Assembly (NCBI RefSeq): GCF_035946055.1 | Contig: NZ_CP108364.1 | Location: 186,001-250,000 of the forward strand | Source of the DNA: Streptomyces sp. NBC_01341 | GTDB lineage: Bacteria; Actinomycetota; Actinomycetes; Streptomycetales; Streptomycetaceae | Reading direction: 5' to 3' | Length of the DNA: 64,000 nucleotides | In this document: piece by piece, positions 27,346-36,032 of the stretch | Layout of the letters: every line of letters starts with the position of its first letter | Numbering within the stretch: position 1 is the first letter of the stretch | Program-made: the position numbers and the translations under genes | The notes under the pieces: generated by a model | The model's database searches: none | Told to the model about the DNA's origin: nothing | The model's input: only the letters and a program-made list of their open reading frames with translations

Positions 27346-27570
27346 CCCTGGGAGTTACCCTCACCATCGTGTGACGGGCTTCTGCCGTGAGCTCGAGCAC
27401 ATACGGCGCGAGTCGCACACCCAAGAGCGGCCGACCGCGCCCATTTCGCAGCCCCTCACAGGCGGCGAAGTATCGTCAGTCGCGGCAGAGACCGGGTCCC
27501 CGCGAGGTGAACGCGGGTTGCAGGTGGGCTGTGGGTCACAGCCAGAGTGCTCGCCTTTGTCAGGGAGGCA

Positions 27571-27603
27571 CTGGGCCTTCAGGAGCTGTTCCTGAAGGCC
27601 CAG
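27571..27603 (-). terminator. Hairpin terminator after the second small secreted protein gene
   Basis: CTGGGCCTTCAGGA and TCCTGAAGGCCCAG pair perfectly over 14 bases around the loop GCTGT. It lies about 100 bases after the minus-strand secreted-protein stop. Confidence 0.7.
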
Positions 27604-27704
27604 GTCGCTTCCTCGCCGCATACTCAAAAGATCGATCTCCGGCTTACGAAAGCCGCTATACGGCCTGACTCAAAGCCTCTTGAGATCTTCGATGCGGCGG
27701 AAAA

Positions 27705-28106
27705 CTACATGTAGGTCCAAGCGCTGCAGTTGTGGTAGTACAGCCCTGATGTGGTGTAGAAGCAAACCTGAAAGCGCCGGATATCCTTGGAAAGGTTCGC
27801 GGAGCTGGAGCCGTTGAATATCGGCCCGCGGGATTCCGAGGAACCGTCTACATAGTCGACGTGCACCAGGGCGCCCTCGGAATCACCGCTCCTGTAGTCG
27901 GCGCCCCAGATCCAGCTTGCCGCACCGCTGCCCGGATTATTGTCCGCCTGAGCCTCGACCGTGGCGCCGCCCCACGTGGCCATGGCGGAACGCGACGTCT
28001 GGGCAGCAGCCGAAGCGGACTGCGGAGCCGCGAAGCTTACGCCGGCACCCACGGCAGCCAAAGCTGCCACTACCGCAGCTGCCCGAGTGAGCTTTTGCAG
28101 AATCAT
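27705..28106 (-). CDS. Small secreted protein (family A, paralogue 2)
   Basis: A 133-aa preprotein: MILQKLTRAAAVVAALAAVG, then GVSFAAPQSASAAA, a Sec signal with an AxA cleavage region. The mature part of about 100 residues has VEAQADNNPGSGAASWIWGA, a central acidic stretch and SSANLSKDIRRFQVCFY, ending HNCSAWTYM with only two cysteines. It shares pattern and length with the protein encoded at 15307-15762. The ATG is preceded by GAAGGTAGAG. An extracellular role is likely; no known activity. Confidence 0.75.
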   Translation of the reverse strand: MILQKLTRAAAVVAALAAVGAGVSFAAPQSASAAAQTSRSAMATWGGATVEAQADNNPGSGAASWIWGADYRSGDSEGALVHVDYVDGSSESRGPIFNGSSSANLSKDIRRFQVCFYTTSGLYYHNCSAWTYM

Positions 28107-28204
28107 TCTCTACCTTCAATCAAGTCTTTGGATCCGCGACTCAGCGGCGGTCCCTGGACAGACGACGCGCCTGCCACTCCCTCAACGAGGTCCAGCTCCT
28201 CGTA

Positions 28205-28640
28205 GGTTCACGATTTCCCAGGCAATGATCCTGATCAGCGACCGGCCGGCAGAGGGCGAGGGCCGGGCCATGCCGGAACACTGGGAAGGAGACCTCGTCA
28301 TCGGCAGACAAAACGGCTCGGCCATCGGGACTCCTGTCGAGCGTTCTCCCTCTGCCTCACGCTGGTGCACCTCCCGACGGCCACGCAGCAGGCAGGTCCG
28401 TGACGCGCTGATCGAAACCTCCGGGACACCACCTGCCGACTCCCGGCGTTCCCTGCCTGGGACCAGGGCATCGAGATGCGACGACATCTGGAGTTTCACC
28501 GTCGCGGCATACGTCGCGGTCTGCTTCTGCGCCCCGGCCAGCCCTTGGCAGCGTGACTCAGTCGAGAGCACGAACAGCCTGCGGCGGCAGTACTTTCCCA
28601 AGTGCTTCGACCTGGCCTGGCACACTCACGGCGACCAATG
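28205..28640 (+). pseudogene. IS30-family transposase remnant
   Basis: The frame from about 28225 reads ILISDRPAEGEGRAMPEHWEGDLVI (shown only as a guide: the diagnostic part is HWEGDLVIG) and ends SPWQRDSVESTNSLRRQYFPK, both hallmarks of IS30-type integrase domains. Between them, DDIWSFTVAAYVAVCFCAP replaces the expected acidic residues and several stretches look frameshifted. No N-terminal helix-turn-helix is present. It ends exactly where the next element begins. Confidence 0.7.
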
Positions 28641-28690
28641 AGCTTCTTCGAGTTGGCCACCGATCGGGTGATGGGCCGTGAAGCGCAACG

Positions 28691-28756
28691 AACGAGGCCC
28701 CCGGGCTGTTGATCGAGATGTCTGACGTCTCAATCTCGTTGCTTGGGGGCCTCGTT
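28691..28756 (+). promoter_or_regulatory. Stem-loop covering the start region of the IS5-type transposase
   Basis: AACGAGGCCCCC (28691-28702) pairs perfectly with GGGGGCCTCGTT (28745-28756), and the loop holds an inner CGAGAT/ATCTCG stem. The right arm includes the likely TTG start. If transcribed from outside the element, the hairpin would hide the start. Similar read-through protection is known from other IS elements. Confidence 0.5.
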
Positions 28757-28980
28757 GGTCATCCATCCTGCCGCACTCGACCTGCCGCATGCACTCGTGG
28801 AGTGGGTCACCATGCTGGTTGTCACCCGTGAGGGCGACCGGCGCTGCAAGCTCCGTCCGTCTCAGCGGGCGATGGTGGCACTGGTGTACCTACGAGAGCA
28901 CACCACTCGGGCCTTGACCCCTGATGTTGGACACACGAGACACTGGATCCTGCGGATCTGAGAACGGACATCTCGTGGTG

Positions 28981-29280
28981 ATGAAGAACTACCCGCCGCA
29001 GTTCAAGGCGGACGCGGTCGCGCTGTACGAGTCGCGGCCCGAAGCGACGATCAGGTCGGTCGCCGCCGATCTGGGGATCAACCCGGAGACGTTGCGGAAC
29101 TGGGTTCGGGCAGCCGGAGTAAGCCGTCCTCGGGGACGGCGGACGCAGGAACCCTCTCAGCCGCCGGCCCCGCTGGAAGTGGAGAACGCAGCCTTGCGGA
29201 AGAAGGTCCGTGAGCTGGAGGAGGAACGGGAGATCCTGCGCAAAGCGGCGAAGTATTTCGCCGGGGAGACGCGCTGGTGA
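28981..29280 (+). CDS. IS3-family transposase OrfA
   Basis: A 99-aa protein beginning MKNYPPQFKADAVALYESRP: a helix-turn-helix (IRSVAADLGINPETLRNWVR) followed by a leucine-zipper-like coiled coil (LEVENAALRKKVRELEEERE) and the family tail KAAKYFAGE. It binds the IS ends and partners OrfB. The stop overlaps the OrfB start (GTGA), in the -1 frame relative to OrfA, allowing coupling or a frameshifted OrfAB fusion. A GTG six bases upstream is an alternative start. Confidence 0.9.
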   Translation: MKNYPPQFKADAVALYESRPEATIRSVAADLGINPETLRNWVRAAGVSRPRGRRTQEPSQPPAPLEVENAALRKKVRELEEEREILRKAAKYFAGETRW

Positions 29281-30179
29281 ACCGCTTCCAGTGTGTCGCC
29301 GACCTCCAGCGCCGTCACGGCGTGAAGCGGCTGTGCAGCATCCTCGGAGTCAGCCGCTCGAGCTTCTACTACTGGCAACGGACGGCCGCCGACCGGGCCG
29401 CCAGGCGGGCGGCTGATGCCCGCCTGGCGGCCCGGATACGGGCGGTGCATCAGGAATCGGACGGCACTTACGGCGCCCCCAGGATCACTGCCGAGCTTCG
29501 CGAGGAGAACGGTGAGGCGGTCAACCGCAAGCGGGTCGCCAGGATCATGAGGGTGTCCGGGATCGAAGGAGTCCGCCTTCGCCGCCGGCACCGCACCACC
29601 GTCCCAGATCAGGCTGCGGCCAAGGCCCCGGACCTGATCGGCCGCGACTTCACAGCGGACAGGCCGAACACGAAGTACGTCGGCGACATCACCTACCTGC
29701 CCATCGACGGCGGGAAGTTCTGCTACCTGGCGACCGTCATCGACCTCGCCTCGCGCCGTCTGGCCGGCTGGGCGATCGCCGACCACATGCGCGCGGACCT
29801 CGTCACCGACGCCCTGGCCGCGGCGATCCGCACCCGCGGCAGCCTCGCCGGATCGATCATGCACACCGACCACGGAGCCCAGTACACGAGCAGAGCATTC
29901 GCCGAAGCATGCAGGTCAGCAGGGGTTCGGCAAAGCATGAGCGCGGTCGGTTCCAGCGCGGACAACGCACTCGCCGAATCCTTCAACGCGACCTTCAAAC
30001 GCGAGACCTTGCAGGGACGAAAGAGCTGGCCAGACGAGCGTGAGGCGCGACTCGACGCCTTCAGATGGCTCCACCGCTACAACACCCGACGCCGACACTC
30101 CCGCCTCGGACAACGATCACCGATCGCCTTCGAGAACGCCTTCCACCTCACACCAACTACGCTGGCACAAGCCGCATAA
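29277..30179 (+). CDS. IS3-family transposase OrfB (DDE integrase)
   Basis: A 300-aa catalytic subunit. An N-terminal HTH_21-type part (YGAPRITAELREENGEAVNR) is followed by the retroviral-integrase fold with all three acidic residues: YVGDITYLPI (D), MHTDHGAQYTS (D) and DNALAESFNATFKRE (E). The tail YNTRRRHSRLGQRSPIAFEN is complete. Nothing suggests inactivation. Confidence 0.93.
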   Translation: MNRFQCVADLQRRHGVKRLCSILGVSRSSFYYWQRTAADRAARRAADARLAARIRAVHQESDGTYGAPRITAELREENGEAVNRKRVARIMRVSGIEGVRLRRRHRTTVPDQAAAKAPDLIGRDFTADRPNTKYVGDITYLPIDGGKFCYLATVIDLASRRLAGWAIADHMRADLVTDALAAAIRTRGSLAGSIMHTDHGAQYTSRAFAEACRSAGVRQSMSAVGSSADNALAESFNATFKRETLQGRKSWPDEREARLDAFRWLHRYNTRRRHSRLGQRSPIAFENAFHLTPTTLAQAA

Positions 30180-30880
30180 GCCGTGTTCAGGATTCGGGGT
30201 CAAGGCCCCTCTTGCGAAGATCGCCGCCGGGTTCGGCATCAGCGAGTCAACCGCCCACGCCTACACCAGCACGGTCGTCGACCTGCTTGCCGAACGAGCA
30301 CCGGGTCTGCTCAAGACGCTGCGCGAGCACGATCCCGACTTCGTCCTGCTCGACGGCACCCTCGCCGAGTGCGACCGTGTCGGCGACGGCCGGGCCGACT
30401 ACTCACACAAACACCGGCGCCACGGCGTGAACGTGCAGGTCGTCACCGACCCCGGAGGCCGGCTGCTGTGGCTCTCGCCCGCCCTGCCGGGCCGCACACA
30501 CGACCTGACCGCCGCCCGCACCCACCGGATCATCCGGATCTGCGAGCGCCAGGGCGTTCCCATTCTGGCCGACCTCGCCTACCAAGGTGGCGGACCGTGG
30601 CTGACGACCGGCATCAAACGCAAGCCACTCCAGGAACTTACTCCCACCGAAAAGAGCCTCAACCGGGCGCTGGCCGCAGCACGAGCGCCCGTTGAACGCG
30701 GTGTCGCGATCCTTGCGTCCTGGCGGATCTTCCGCAGGTCCCGGTGCAGCCCCAACCGCATGACGTCAATCGTCAAGGCCATCCTCACGTTGGAGCGGCA
30801 GCGCTGAAGAAGCTCAGTGAGCGCTTCGCCTGGCGATGACCGCCGCATGAAGCACTTACGCGGAACCGAAACCCCTGGGG

Positions 30881-32026
30881 TCAGTCCTGATCTTGGGTGT
30901 ACTGAGCCGCGTACCAACTGGAGTCGATGGCGGGGTTGCGCAGCGTCCCCCAAAATCGGTCGTCAGGTATCGGTGGCAGTGGCGGATTGCCCAAGTCCGC
31001 ATGCAGGTCCGCACGCCAGTCGAGAGTGAAGTGGCTCCGGGTCTCCGCGCTCTCGCACACGGATCTGTAGGGGGATCCCCAGAACCCGAGGGCTATTTTC
31101 TCCGCGGCCCACCTGCGAGTAACGTCTCGGCCGGTGTCGGCCTGTGCGAGCACCGCGCGGAGTCGCAAGGCGAGCGGGCCGGTTTGGTCCGGCTGCGGTA
31201 GGGCCACACCACGCTCCCACGCGTCCAGGGCTGCCTTGACCTCGGGGTAGTTGTTCAGCCCCGATTCGACCGCCAGTCTGCGCAGCTGCTTCCGCGCGGC
31301 CTCAACCACCTGCTCATACGGCAGGACTGCGATCAGCGCACCGAGTTCCTCATGCCCGTCCAGGTGGCTCACGTGGAGCAGGTCGGTGGGACTGTAGGAC
31401 AGACCCAGCTCTGGCAGCTGCTCATCCGGTCCGGGAAGGGGCTCGTCGGCACTGCAGTCCGGCCTGGCAGGCAGAGGCGCCTCCCAGAACAGTCGGCCGT
31501 TGAAGGTGACGACACCAGCCTCCTGGCCGCGCTCAAGCGTGTCGGCCAATTCGGTCAGATACCCACCCAGCGAGTCGGCCTGCCCGAAACTGGTGCCGGT
31601 CTCGTCGAAGAATCGCCCGATCGCGCCGAAGGAGTCCCGCCCTGTACGGCAATCCATCAGAAGACCGTCCGACGTCACGTCGTAAGAACCGAACTTCACG
31701 TAGTCGTGAAGCCAGTAGCCCTCGGTCTCCCCGTCGAGGCCCTGGTCGATGCCGCGCATGAACCCGGTGTCCCCGAGGATTCCGCTCACTCCGAGCAGCC
31801 GGTCGCCCGTACTGAACCGGAAAGCCTCAGGTCCCTCCAGCGCCCCGTTGTGCCGTCGGAGTGAAGCGACCAGGTCCGGAGGAAAGGCGACCCCCAGTTC
31901 CTGTTGCGCTGCTGCGATCTCCTCGTCTCCTGCGGGCGGCCGAAGCGTGGCAAAAGTGCGGGGCGCGTGCTCGCGCAGCCAGCCGTCTATGCGAGTCCAT
32001 GAGTCCTGGACCAGGTCTGATGTCAT
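30881..32026 (-). CDS. SMI1/KNR4-family protein
   Basis: A 381-aa protein from MTSDLVQDSW. The N-terminal 160 residues match the SMI1/KNR4 fold: EEIAAAQQELGVAFPPDLVASLRRHNG then a Gly/Asp-rich part with SDGLLMDCRTG and a segment YLTELADTLERG. In bacteria this fold is common among immunity proteins of polymorphic toxins and in housekeeping-like genes of unknown role. The C-terminal half is unrecognised. The stop lies only 65 bases from the end of the IS5-type element, so the element may have landed next to or within an older locus. Confidence 0.85.
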   Translation of the reverse strand: MTSDLVQDSWTRIDGWLREHAPRTFATLRPPAGDEEIAAAQQELGVAFPPDLVASLRRHNGALEGPEAFRFSTGDRLLGVSGILGDTGFMRGIDQGLDGETEGYWLHDYVKFGSYDVTSDGLLMDCRTGRDSFGAIGRFFDETGTSFGQADSLGGYLTELADTLERGQEAGVVTFNGRLFWEAPLPARPDCSADEPLPGPDEQLPELGLSYSPTDLLHVSHLDGHEELGALIAVLPYEQVVEAARKQLRRLAVESGLNNYPEVKAALDAWERGVALPQPDQTGPLALRLRAVLAQADTGRDVTRRWAAEKIALGFWGSPYRSVCESAETRSHFTLDWRADLHADLGNPPLPPIPDDRFWGTLRNPAIDSSWYAAQYTQDQD

Positions 32027-32197
32027 AGGGCCGACCTTAGAGCCAGCGGCTGACAACAGCTTGATCGTCGCTCACCGGCCTTGCCGCCGGGTTGGCGTTC
32101 AGGCCGGTAAGCACGAGTGGACCCTTGTCCCGGCTCACCAAGCTGCTGGCACCGGACGCTGCAGCCGCCCACTCGACACTGAAGCGCTCAGTCGCAT

Positions 32198-32230
32198 TCA
32201 CCCGATCGGTGGCCAACTCGAAGAAGCTCA
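32198..32230 (-). repeat. 33-bp inverted copy of the IS5-type left end
   Basis: Read on the minus strand, these 33 bases are identical to 28639-28671, the left end of the IS5-type element (starting TGAGCTTCTTCGAGTTGG). The sequence inward of it does not match the element. It is a solo end of a related copy, in opposite orientation, on the far side of the SMI1/KNR4 gene. Confidence 0.75.
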
Positions 32231-32699
32231 ATGAACACCGTCGCGTCCGAGCTCACCGGGCGGCCACACAGAACGCTCGGCCGGCGGACCCCGGTCGAGC
32301 GCATGCCCGCACTCCTCGCGGCGTGACTGAGTACCTGTCAGGTCCCCAGTCAGGTCCACTGCCGGCTGGCTTTGTTCACGAGAATGGGTTCTGGCTCAGG
32401 TTGCGTGATCCATGCACTGTGAGTGACGACTGGACTCCCTGCGTGCCTCGGGAAGTTGCCTCAAAACGAGCCGTGACGGGAGTGGGTGGGCCGACAATTC
32501 GGGGCTGTGAATGAGATCTTGCTCCGGCTGGAGGGGTTGCTGTTCCCGTCCGATCGCGAACGTCGCAGTGCTGTCGGTCGACGTGAACATCGCGATAGTG
32601 CGTGTTGATGTGCGGTGAACCGCCGCAGGGACCGGCGGGCAGGGGCCCGCGAGGTTCTGCCCGGCGCCGACCGGACCCGCCCGTAGCCGGACCGCCCCG
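32231..32699. other. Intergenic region, no gene seen
   Basis: No convincing frame. At 32387-32409 GGTTCTGGCTCAG followed by GTTGCGTGAT nearly repeats the motif at 8548-8570. Confidence 0.35.
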
Positions 32700-33965
32700 T
32701 CAGGCGCGGCGAGTGGCCGCCTTGCGCAGGCCGTAGGCGGCGGCACCGAACGCCATCACCGCAGCTCCCCACAGCACTGAGGCCGGCGGCAGGGCGCAGG
32801 CCAGGACCAGGCAGCCAGCGGTGCCGGTGACTGGCACGATCCTGGCGGGGCGGCCCTCGTCACGGGTGAGAGTGAGCGCGGAGGCGTTGGCGATGGCGTA
32901 GTAGGCCAGCACGCCGAAGGAGGAGAAGCCGATCGCTCCGCGCACATCCGTGGTGGCGGCCAGCACGGCGACGACAGCGCCGACCGCGAGTTCGGCGCGG
33001 TGCGGCACCTTGGAGCGGGGATGAACGGCGGCCAGGACATGCGGCAGGTGCCTGTCGCGGGCCATCGCCAGGGTGGTGCGCGAGACCCCCAGGATCAGCG
33101 CCAGCAGCGACCCGAGCGCCGCGACGGCCGCGCCGACGCGTACCACCGGAGCAAGCCCAGGGACGCCGGCGGTGCGCACGGCCTCAGCCAGCGGAGCGGC
33201 GGCGTGGGCGAGCCGGTCCGGACCGAGGACGGACAGTACCGCGAGCCCGACGGCCGCATACATCACCAGCGTGATGCCCAGCGCGAGCGGGATCGCGCGC
33301 GGGATGGTCCGCTTCGGGTCGCGGACCTCCTCTCCGAGGGTGGCGATGCGCGCGTAACCGGCGAAGGCGAAGAACAGCAGCCCGGCCGCCTGGAGCACTC
33401 CGCCGAAGGTGGCGTCCGCGCCGATCCTGAGCCGCGCGGTCTCGGCGGCTCCACCGGTCAGGCAAACGGTCACCACAGTGGCGAGCACCGCCAGGACCAG
33501 GGCGACGATCCCACGCGTCAGCCACGCGGACTTCTGCACCCCCACATAGTTCACCGCCGTCAGCGCCACCACCGCCGCGACCGCGATCGCGTGCGCCTGG
33601 CCGGGCCACACGTAGGAGCCGACGGTGAGAGCCATCGCCGCGCACGAGGCGGTCTTGCCGACCACGAAGCCCCACCCGGCCAGGTATCCCCAGAAGTCAC
33701 CGAGCCGCTCACGGCCGTAGACGTAGGTGCCGCCCGACCGCGGGTAGCGCACGGCCAGTCGCGCGGAGGAGGTGGCGTTGCAGTACGCCACCACCGCGGC
33801 CAGCGCCAGGCCCAGGAACAGCCCGGACCCGGCCGCCGACGCGGCCGGGGCAAGCGCGGCGAAGATCCCCGCGCCGAGCATCGACCCGAGCCCGATCACC
33901 ACGGCGTCGAACACGCCCAGACGCCGCCTCAGCTCCCCCGCTTCGGCAGACGCCACCGTACCCAT
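32700..33965 (-). CDS. APC-family amino-acid permease
   Basis: A 421-aa integral membrane protein with about twelve hydrophobic spans. The N-terminal signature VVIGLGSMLGAGIFAALAP is the unwound first helix typical of APC transporters, followed by YPRSGGTYVYGRE and the loop EEVRDPKRTIPRAIPLAL. It should carry an amino acid or amine by proton symport or exchange; substrate unknown. The ATG has GGAG 6 bases upstream; upstream in-frame codons are not protein-like. Transcribed alone. Confidence 0.92.
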   Translation of the reverse strand: MGTVASAEAGELRRRLGVFDAVVIGLGSMLGAGIFAALAPAASAAGSGLFLGLALAAVVAYCNATSSARLAVRYPRSGGTYVYGRERLGDFWGYLAGWGFVVGKTASCAAMALTVGSYVWPGQAHAIAVAAVVALTAVNYVGVQKSAWLTRGIVALVLAVLATVVTVCLTGGAAETARLRIGADATFGGVLQAAGLLFFAFAGYARIATLGEEVRDPKRTIPRAIPLALGITLVMYAAVGLAVLSVLGPDRLAHAAAPLAEAVRTAGVPGLAPVVRVGAAVAALGSLLALILGVSRTTLAMARDRHLPHVLAAVHPRSKVPHRAELAVGAVVAVLAATTDVRGAIGFSSFGVLAYYAIANASALTLTRDEGRPARIVPVTGTAGCLVLACALPPASVLWGAAVMAFGAAAYGLRKAATRRA

Positions 33966-34171
33966 CGCTCGCTCCTCCACCAGGGGCCCAGCGCCATTGC
34001 GGATTCCTGTATCGGCGCACGATATAGGAACACGGCGTCGGGTAGCCGAGGAGTACCGCCCCCGCCCCGCCGCGGTACACACCGGCCTCGCACCCTAATG
34101 AAATGATCTCCAGGGTGATCGGATCACTCCGGGAGCGTAGATCGCGGGGTGCGGGTGGCTCGGCCGAAGCC

Positions 34172-34249
34172 GTGGTGGTCGAGGACGAACTGTGGGCGGT
34201 GATCGAGGTGCTGCTGCCGAAATTCGAGTCGCCTGGCGCGGCAGAGTAA
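34172..34249 (+). pseudogene. Fragment of an IS5-family transposase N-terminus
   Basis: The frame VVVEDELWAVIEVLLPKFES corresponds to the conserved start of IS5-family transposases (typically xLxDELWxxIEPLLP) and then stops after 25 codons. Nothing further downstream matches. Confidence 0.5.
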
Positions 34250-34599
34250 TCAGGAGTTCGCATCGCAGGTGACCGGAAGTCTCCGGCAGGTGGGACAGGG
34301 AGTGCCAGAGGGCCGGCCACAGGTAGTGGGTGCCGTCGGGCGCCGCGTGGCTCGCATCCACACTGGTTCCAGCCGCTGACTCAGACCGAGGTCACCTGCC
34401 CGCTCCTCCAGCCGGAACAACTAGGAGGTAACAACGGCGTTCAGCTCGCGAGGCAAGGGCTGCTCGAAGCGCATCGCCTCAGGTGCCCAGCAGTAGCTGC
34501 ACGGTGTGGACACAGTCCGGACCGCGCTCGTCCGGGGCATCCCGCAGGTTCGTCATGCCGTCCGCGGCTCTGCACCAAGAGGCATGCCGGTGGAGGCGG
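34250..34599. other. Intergenic region with possible small remnants
   Basis: On the minus strand 34490-34555 reads MTNLRDAPDERGPDCVHTVQ then LLLGT and stop, like a protein C-terminus without a body; on the same strand 34290-34345 reads PDGTHYLWPALWHSLSHLPE. Neither could be assigned. The region looks like IS-associated debris. Confidence 0.3.
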
Positions 34600-35436
34600 T
34601 CATGCGGCGGACCTGAACTGCAGGCGCAGGTAGGTGTCGAAGACTCGGGCGCCGAGCAGGCGCCGGAGATGAATGAGCGCCTTGGCCGCGGGCGTGACTA
34701 CGTAGCGGATTTTGGGCCGGGAGGCGGTGGCGGCGTGCTCTATCGCCTTGGCGACGGTCTCGGGTGGTGCGGACAGAGCCGTCGAGGTATAAGACCTGGC
34801 CATCTGTTGGTCGGCAGCCGCGTTCAGTGCCGCGTAAGGGCTACTCGGAACGGCGGACTCGGCCAAGGTGTGGGCTGCGGTGTCACCGAAGGAGGTGCGG
34901 ATCAGACCAGGCTCGATCAGGCTGACCTTGACGCCGAAGGGCGCGACTTCGAAGCGCAGGGCGTCGCTGAGGGCCTCCACCGCGTACTTGCTGGCGTGGT
35001 AGTAGCCGCCGACAGGGAAAACGATCCGTCCACCCATCGACCCGATGTTGATGATCCTGCCGTGGCCCGCATCGCGCATGCCCGGGAGGACGAGCTGCGT
35101 CATACGGGAGAGGCCGAACAGGTTTGTCTCAAACTGGCGTCGCACACCGTCCAGCCCGGTTTCCTCGACTGTTCCGTACTCGCCGTAGCCGGCATTGTTG
35201 ACGAGGACTCCCACCGAGCCGTGCTCAGCCTGCACGGCCTCGACGGCGTGGGTCATGGATTCCTCGTCCGTCACGTCCAAGGGCAGAATGCGGGCCCCCG
35301 CATCGGCCAGGTCGGTCAGTGTCTCGGGTCGGCGGGCAGTGGCGTAGACGGTCAACTCCGGTCTGCGCGCCAGTCGAAGGGCGGAGGCGCGACCGATGCC
35401 CGAGGAAGTTCCAGTGATCAGTACAGCTGTGGTCAT
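34600..35436 (-). CDS. Short-chain dehydrogenase/reductase
   Basis: A 278-aa classical SDR: TGTSSGIG cofactor motif at residues 8-15, VNNAGYGEYG, catalytic Ser in NIGSMGG and YYHASK supplying the YxxxK pair. The C-terminal extension (KALIHLRRLLGARVFDTYLR) is typical of SDRs linked to TetR genes. The start overlaps the TetR stop (ATGA), so the two form one operon that the TetR protein probably represses. Substrate unknown. Confidence 0.93.
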   Translation of the reverse strand: MTTAVLITGTSSGIGRASALRLARRPELTVYATARRPETLTDLADAGARILPLDVTDEESMTHAVEAVQAEHGSVGVLVNNAGYGEYGTVEETGLDGVRRQFETNLFGLSRMTQLVLPGMRDAGHGRIINIGSMGGRIVFPVGGYYHASKYAVEALSDALRFEVAPFGVKVSLIEPGLIRTSFGDTAAHTLAESAVPSSPYAALNAAADQQMARSYTSTALSAPPETVAKAIEHAATASRPKIRYVVTPAAKALIHLRRLLGARVFDTYLRLQFRSAA

Positions 35437-36032
35437 GACGGTTCCTCGATGTGGTTGTTCTCTGCGGATTGGACATGTGTGTCGTCCAGGCCGGCGACAA
35501 GCAGTGCCACTCCGCTGCGCAGCCGCCGAACGGGAGCGGCGGCGTCGCTGAGGTCCGCCTCCAGACCGCGGGTGAGAGCCAGTAGGAGTTCGGCTACTTC
35601 GTTTGCATCGGCGTTCGCGTGTTCGGCGGCGACAGCCTCGGCGAGGATGTCGCGCATGGCTACGTTGTACGCCTGAACCTGTTCGACGGAGAGGCGGGTG
35701 TCCACGCCGAGCAGTTCGGCCGCGTGTGCAGGACTTTCACGCCACAGCCGCAACGCAAGTCCCAGCTTCGCCTCCAGGACGGCGGTCAGGCGGTCGCGCA
35801 GGCTTCCGTGGGAATCCACCGCGTTTCGCGCCTCGGTCAAAGCGCCGTCGAGTAGGCGTGATGCCAGTCGGCGGAACGCGTCCTCTTTGTTGCGCACGTA
35901 CTGGTAGACCCCTGGACGAGACATGCCCGCCTCGCGTGCGATGTCGTCCATGGTCGTGCGCCTGACGCCGTGGCGGGTGAAACATGCGTACGCCGCATCC
36001 AGGATCAACTCGAGTCGCTCTGCCTCCAACAT
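35433..36032 (-). CDS. TetR-family repressor
   Basis: A 199-aa regulator beginning MLEAERLELI. The DNA-binding part is TTMDDIAREAGMSRPGVYQY (residues 24-43), followed by an all-helical ligand domain. The start codon lies inside the left arm of a large perfect palindrome, so binding would block both transcription and the start region. An upstream in-frame ATG at 36062 would place the palindrome in the coding region. Coupled to the downstream SDR by ATGA. Confidence 0.92.
   Translation of the reverse strand: MLEAERLELILDAAYACFTRHGVRRTTMDDIAREAGMSRPGVYQYVRNKEDAFRRLASRLLDGALTEARNAVDSHGSLRDRLTAVLEAKLGLALRLWRESPAHAAELLGVDTRLSVEQVQAYNVAMRDILAEAVAAEHANADANEVAELLLALTRGLEADLSDAAAPVRRLRSGVALLVAGLDDTHVQSAENNHIEEPS

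Larger units (their letters stand above)
27250..27704. other. Convergent intergenic region with two terminators
   Basis: The 455 bases between the convergent DUF4232 and small secreted protein genes hold two strong hairpins (listed separately) and no frame that looks like protein. Confidence 0.5.
28914..30203 (+). mobile_element. IS3-family insertion sequence, 1290 bp, with 4-bp target duplication
   Basis: The left end TTGACCCCTGATGTTGGACAC and the reverse complement of the right end TTGACCCCGAATCCTGAACAC match at 16 of 21 positions. The element is bounded by GGCC on both sides (28910-28913 and 30204-30207), a 4-bp target-site duplication. It carries an uninterrupted orfA and orfB. The clean ends and intact frames suggest a recent, possibly still mobile copy. 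Confidence 0.88.
28755..30807 (+). pseudogene. IS5-type transposase gene split by an IS3 insertion
   Basis: The 5' part reads VIHPAALDLPHALVEWVTML through LRPSQRAMVALVYLREHTT. The 3' part resumes at 30208 as PLAKIAAGFGISESTAHAYT and continues through LLDGTLAECDRVGDG (first catalytic Asp), LPGRTHDLTAARTH, ILADLAYQGGG and APVERGVAILASWR (catalytic Glu). Removing the insert and one copy of the GGCC duplication restores one 252-aa frame. Apart from the insertion the gene looks intact. Confidence 0.85.
28639..30816 (+). mobile_element. IS5-type (DDE_4) insertion sequence interrupted by an IS3 element
   Basis: The ends TGAGCTTCTTC (28639-28649) and GAAGAAGCTCA (30806-30816) form an 11-bp terminal inverted repeat. 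The right repeat overlaps the transposase stop codon. Without the nested IS3 insert the element would be about 890 bp, normal for small IS5-group elements. No target duplication is evident (flanks CCAA and GTGA), so one end may have been reshuffled. Confidence 0.65.

Noticed and set aside
33000..34106. A 368-codon plus-strand frame opposite the APC permease
   Set aside because: Translation is rich in Gly, Arg and His with no hydrophobic spans; it is a shadow of the permease gene.
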